Below, one piece after another: positions 12,381 to 15,084 of a DNA stretch of 15,084 nt. The stretch comes from an uncultured Coriobacteriia bacterium. Lineage in GTDB: Bacteria; Actinomycetota; Coriobacteriia; Coriobacteriales; QAMH01. A program made the translations under genes and the position numbers. Every line of letters starts with the position of its first letter. The stretch's first letter is position 1. The stretch is from the NCBI GenBank assembly GCA_902478425.1, contig CABSKV010000033.1:1-15084 (forward strand), given 5' to 3'. A model generated the notes under the pieces. It was not told the DNA's origin, did not search any database, and saw nothing but the letters and a program-made list of their open reading frames with translations.

Positions 12381-14756
12381 ATGTCGGAAAACTACTACGA
12401 GAGCCACAAAGGCGAGTGGCAGTGGCAAGACGGCGATTACACCGTCACGCGCACCACGACCTGGTCTGGCCCCGGTTGCCATGATGGTTGTGGCGTCCTG
12501 TACTACACCGACAAGGACGGAAAGCTGGTAAAGGTCGAAGGCGATCCCGACAACCCCTTTAACCAGGGCACGCTTTGCATGCGCTGCCTCGAGATGCCGG
12601 AATACGTCAACAACCCCACGCGTCTCGGTCATCCGATGAAGCGCGTTGGCGAGCGCGGCGAGAACAAATGGGAGGAAATCAGCTGGGACGAGGCCCTCGA
12701 TATCATCGAGGAGAAGGTTCGTGCCATCTGGAAGGACTATGGCCCCGAGTCCATCGTCGCCCACGTCGGCACCGGTCGCAACAACAACGACCACATCCCG
12801 TACATGACCTATTCGGCGTTCGGCTCGCCCAACTTCTCGATGGGCTACCTTGCCGGCGACTCCTGTTTCTGCCCGCGTTCGGCCTCCATGGCCTCCATGA
12901 ACGGCGACTTCTTCATCGCCGACATGTCGCAGCAGTTCGAGAGCCGCTATGACGAGGAGAACACCGAGTGGCGCTGCCCCGAGGTCATCGTGAACTGGGG
13001 CTGCAACGCGGTCGTTTCGAACTCGGACAACTTCTATGGTCACTGGATCGTCGACTGCATGCAGCGCGGTGCCAAGATGATTACCGTTGATCCGGCGCTT
13101 ACCTGGCTCGCGGCACGCTCTGAGGTATGGCTGCGCGTGCGTCCGGGCACCGATGCCGCGCTCGCCATGGCCATGATTCACGTCATCGCTAAGGAGAACC
13201 TCTACGATCACGACTTCGTCGAGAAGTGGTGCTACGGCTTCGACGAGCTGGTCGAGCGCTGCCAGGAGTGGACGCCCGAGAAGGCCGGCGAGGTGTGCTG
13301 GGTCGAGCCGGAGAAGATCGTCGCCGCAGCGCGTATGTACGCGCAGGCCAAGCCCGCCACCATCCAGTGGGGTCTCAAGGTCGACCAAACCACGAATGCC
13401 ACTGCGACGGCCAACGCCATCAATGCACTGTGGTCCATCACGGGCAACGTCGACATCCCCGGTGGCAACATAATCATCCGCAACGCCTACCAGCAGAACC
13501 TGTCCTATGGCTACAGCTATCGTGACCTCACGCCCGAGGTCCAGGCCAAGCGCCTCGGCTCCGAGTTCCCGCTCATGAGCCGCGCAGGTTACAGCTCTTC
13601 GGCACACGCCGACTCCGTCCTGAAGACGATCGAGACGGCTGACCCGTATCCCATTCGCATGGTATGGATGACCTCCACGAACCCCATTGCGAACATGGGC
13701 GCCGACGCTCCGCGTCTGTATCGTGCCTTGCGTAGCGTTGACTTCGTTGTCGTGAACGACCTGTTCATGACCCCAACGGCGGTCGCATTCGCCGACCTCG
13801 TCCTGCCTGCTGCCATGAGTCCCGAGCGCAATTCCCAGCGTTGCTGGTGGACGCCGCATCGCACGATGAAGAAGGTCACACAGCACGAAGAGTGCGTGGG
13901 CGATGACGAGCTGGCCCTGATGGTCGGCAAGCGCCTGCATCCCGAGAACTTCCCGTGGGAAAACGGCATCGAGTGGATCGATCACATTCTGCAGTACGAG
14001 ACCGACGACAAGCTCCCGTACAAGACGTTCGAAGATGGCATCAAGCAGGTCTGGTCCTATCCCGACTTCGAGTACAGGAAGTATGAGAAGGGCCTGCTGC
14101 GCTTTGATGGTGGCCCCGGTTTCAACACCCCGACCGGTCGCATCGAGCTCTACAACACGAACATGATGCTGTGGGGCTACGACGCACTGCCCGAGTTCAA
14201 GGAGCCCAGCTGCTCGCCGTACGAGTCTCCGGAGCTCTACGAGAAGTACCCGTTCGTGCTCACCACGGGCGCCCGCTCCTACGAGTTCTTCCACTCCGAG
14301 CATCGCCAGGCCGGCACGACGTCGCGTGAGATGCATCCGAACCCCATGTTCGAGATGAATCCCACCGCCGCCAAGAACCTTGGCCTGGAGGAAGGCGACT
14401 GGTGCTGGATCGAGAACCATCGCGGCCGTTGCCGTCAGAAGCTACGCTTCAACCCGTCGCTCGACGAGCGCGTCGTGCGCGCCGAGCACGGCTGGTGGTT
14501 CCCCGAGACCGAGGGCGCAGAGCCCAACCTGTTCGGGACCTTCGACTCGAACATCAACAACCTGATCCCGCAGTGTGATAACGGTGTCACCGGTTACGGC
14601 GCACCCTATAAGAACCAGCTTTGCAAGGTGTACAAGTGCACCGAGGAGAACAGCAAGGTCATGCCTGGTTATCACGTGACAAGGGAAGATGGATACTCGA
14701 AGGACATCGACGAGTCCAACGGCGACGTGAAGGTGGGTATGACGTATGAGCGCTAA
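12381..14756 (+). CDS. Molybdopterin (Mo/W-bisMGD) enzyme, acetylene hydratase-like, DMSO reductase superfamily
   Basis: A 791-residue catalytic subunit. Starting at ATG 12381 puts AGGAG five bases upstream; the GTG at 12375 sits on that site. There is no Tat signal, so the enzyme is cytoplasmic. The N-terminal Fe-S region has Cys33, Cys37, Cys66 and Cys69 (GCHDGC ... LCMRC). The first cysteine of the usual CxxCxxxC is replaced by Gly, so cluster ligation differs from relatives. WEEISWDEALD, SPNFSMGY, GAKMITVDP, GTDAALAMAMIHVI and NDLFMTPTAVAFADLVLPA are bisMGD-fold motifs. The segment from 230 to 285 and the ending QLCKVYKC closely follow Pelobacter acetylene hydratase as I recall it. Cys162 (in GDSCFCPR) is the likely metal ligand. 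Substrate unknown; redox chemistry, hydration or dehydroxylation are all possible. It forms an operon with the Fe-S gene, overlapping it by 11 bp. Confidence 0.9.
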   Translation: MSENYYESHKGEWQWQDGDYTVTRTTTWSGPGCHDGCGVLYYTDKDGKLVKVEGDPDNPFNQGTLCMRCLEMPEYVNNPTRLGHPMKRVGERGENKWEEISWDEALDIIEEKVRAIWKDYGPESIVAHVGTGRNNNDHIPYMTYSAFGSPNFSMGYLAGDSCFCPRSASMASMNGDFFIADMSQQFESRYDEENTEWRCPEVIVNWGCNAVVSNSDNFYGHWIVDCMQRGAKMITVDPALTWLAARSEVWLRVRPGTDAALAMAMIHVIAKENLYDHDFVEKWCYGFDELVERCQEWTPEKAGEVCWVEPEKIVAAARMYAQAKPATIQWGLKVDQTTNATATANAINALWSITGNVDIPGGNIIIRNAYQQNLSYGYSYRDLTPEVQAKRLGSEFPLMSRAGYSSSAHADSVLKTIETADPYPIRMVWMTSTNPIANMGADAPRLYRALRSVDFVVVNDLFMTPTAVAFADLVLPAAMSPERNSQRCWWTPHRTMKKVTQHEECVGDDELALMVGKRLHPENFPWENGIEWIDHILQYETDDKLPYKTFEDGIKQVWSYPDFEYRKYEKGLLRFDGGPGFNTPTGRIELYNTNMMLWGYDALPEFKEPSCSPYESPELYEKYPFVLTTGARSYEFFHSEHRQAGTTSREMHPNPMFEMNPTAAKNLGLEEGDWCWIENHRGRCRQKLRFNPSLDERVVRAEHGWWFPETEGAEPNLFGTFDSNINNLIPQCDNGVTGYGAPYKNQLCKVYKCTEENSKVMPGYHVTREDGYSKDIDESNGDVKVGMTYER

Positions 14757-15084
14757 CGCATTGATGATCGACTACGAGTTCTGCACCGGCTGCCACGCCT
14801 GCGAGGTCGCCTGCAAGAAGCACCTCGAGGTGGGCGAGGGCCAGTACGGCATCCACGTCCTGCAGGACGGGCCGCGCGAGCTGCCCGACGGCAAGTGGGA
14901 CTACAACTTCCTGCCCATGCCCACGTCGCTTTGCGACATGTGCGCGGGAAGGATCGCCGAGGGCAAGGACGCCGCCTGCGTGCACCACTGCCCGGCGCAC
15001 TGCATGTACTACGGCCCGGTCGACGAGATCGCGGCGCTTGCCGCCGAGAAGACCAAGAGCGCGGTGTTCGTGCCCGTCGCCTAG
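14746..15084 (+). CDS. Two-cluster 4Fe-4S ferredoxin-like subunit (DmsB-type)
   Basis: A 112-residue protein whose stop codon is the last three bases of the window, so it is complete. FCTGCHACEVACKK gives Cys13, 16, 19 and 23. LCDMCAGRIAEGKDAACVHHCPAHC gives Cys63, 66, 78, 82 and 86. In DmsB/PhsB-like proteins such a pair of motifs holds two [4Fe-4S] clusters, probably 13/16/19/82 and 23/63/66/78 here, with Cys86 spare. DmsB-type subunits are usually near 200 residues with four clusters, so this is a half-size version. AGGTGGG (14731-14737) serves the ATG at 14746, inside the end of the oxidoreductase gene, which implies coupled translation. It should pass electrons to or from the molybdopterin enzyme in the cytoplasm. 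A membrane anchor, if any, would lie past the window. Confidence 0.9.
   Translation: MSANALMIDYEFCTGCHACEVACKKHLEVGEGQYGIHVLQDGPRELPDGKWDYNFLPMPTSLCDMCAGRIAEGKDAACVHHCPAHCMYYGPVDEIAALAAEKTKSAVFVPVA

Noticed and set aside
12276..14420. 714-residue open frame on the minus strand opposite the molybdopterin enzyme gene
   Set aside because: It is the antisense shadow of a GC-rich gene with regular codon bias; composition is Val/Leu/Arg/Gly-heavy with no recognisable domain, and the plus-strand protein is unmistakable.
1..15084. CRISPR array, insertion sequence, rRNA or tRNA
   Set aside because: No regularly spaced direct repeats, transposase frames, or conserved RNA-gene sequences could be read on either strand.

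Overview
The window is GC-rich, densely coded bacterial DNA. It most resembles an anaerobic actinobacterium of the class Coriobacteriia (Eggerthellaceae-like). The clues are a DUF2510 membrane protein, a tandem PafB/PafC-like pair of WYL regulators (both largely actinobacterial), and a LysR - MFS - molybdopterin oxidoreductase - Fe-S protein locus of the kind that is abundant in gut Eggerthellaceae. The taxon is inferred from content only; there is no rRNA or other marker in the window.

Left part (1-4180): the tail of a membrane protein, then a radical SAM enzyme of the HemN/HemW superfamily. Convergent to it are two overlapping WYL-domain regulators on the minus strand that look like PafB and PafC, the LexA-independent DNA-damage regulators of actinobacteria. 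Divergent from them is a DUF2335-like membrane protein that ends at a clear intrinsic terminator.

Middle part (4181-9440): moeA (molybdenum insertion) followed by larE (sulfur insertion for the nickel-pincer cofactor), separated by a 10-bp inverted repeat and a GntR-like palindrome. Then come a DUF2510 membrane protein, a divergent trigger-factor homologue that lacks the ribosome-docking signature, a 400-bp gene-free stretch with several perfect hairpins, an 83-residue orphan protein, and on the minus strand a 72-residue eight-cysteine zinc-ribbon protein.

Right part (9461-15084): a LysR regulator divergent from an MFS transporter gene that carries an apparent frameshift. A strong terminator and a 290-bp regulatory region rich in palindromes follow. 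Next is a cytoplasmic molybdo/tungsto-enzyme close in sequence to acetylene hydratase, overlapping by 11 bp a short two-cluster ferredoxin-like subunit that ends exactly at the window edge. This reads as a substrate-sensing, uptake and conversion cassette for an unknown small molecule. The moeA gene upstream would serve the cofactor need of such enzymes. It is the best candidate here for undescribed biology.
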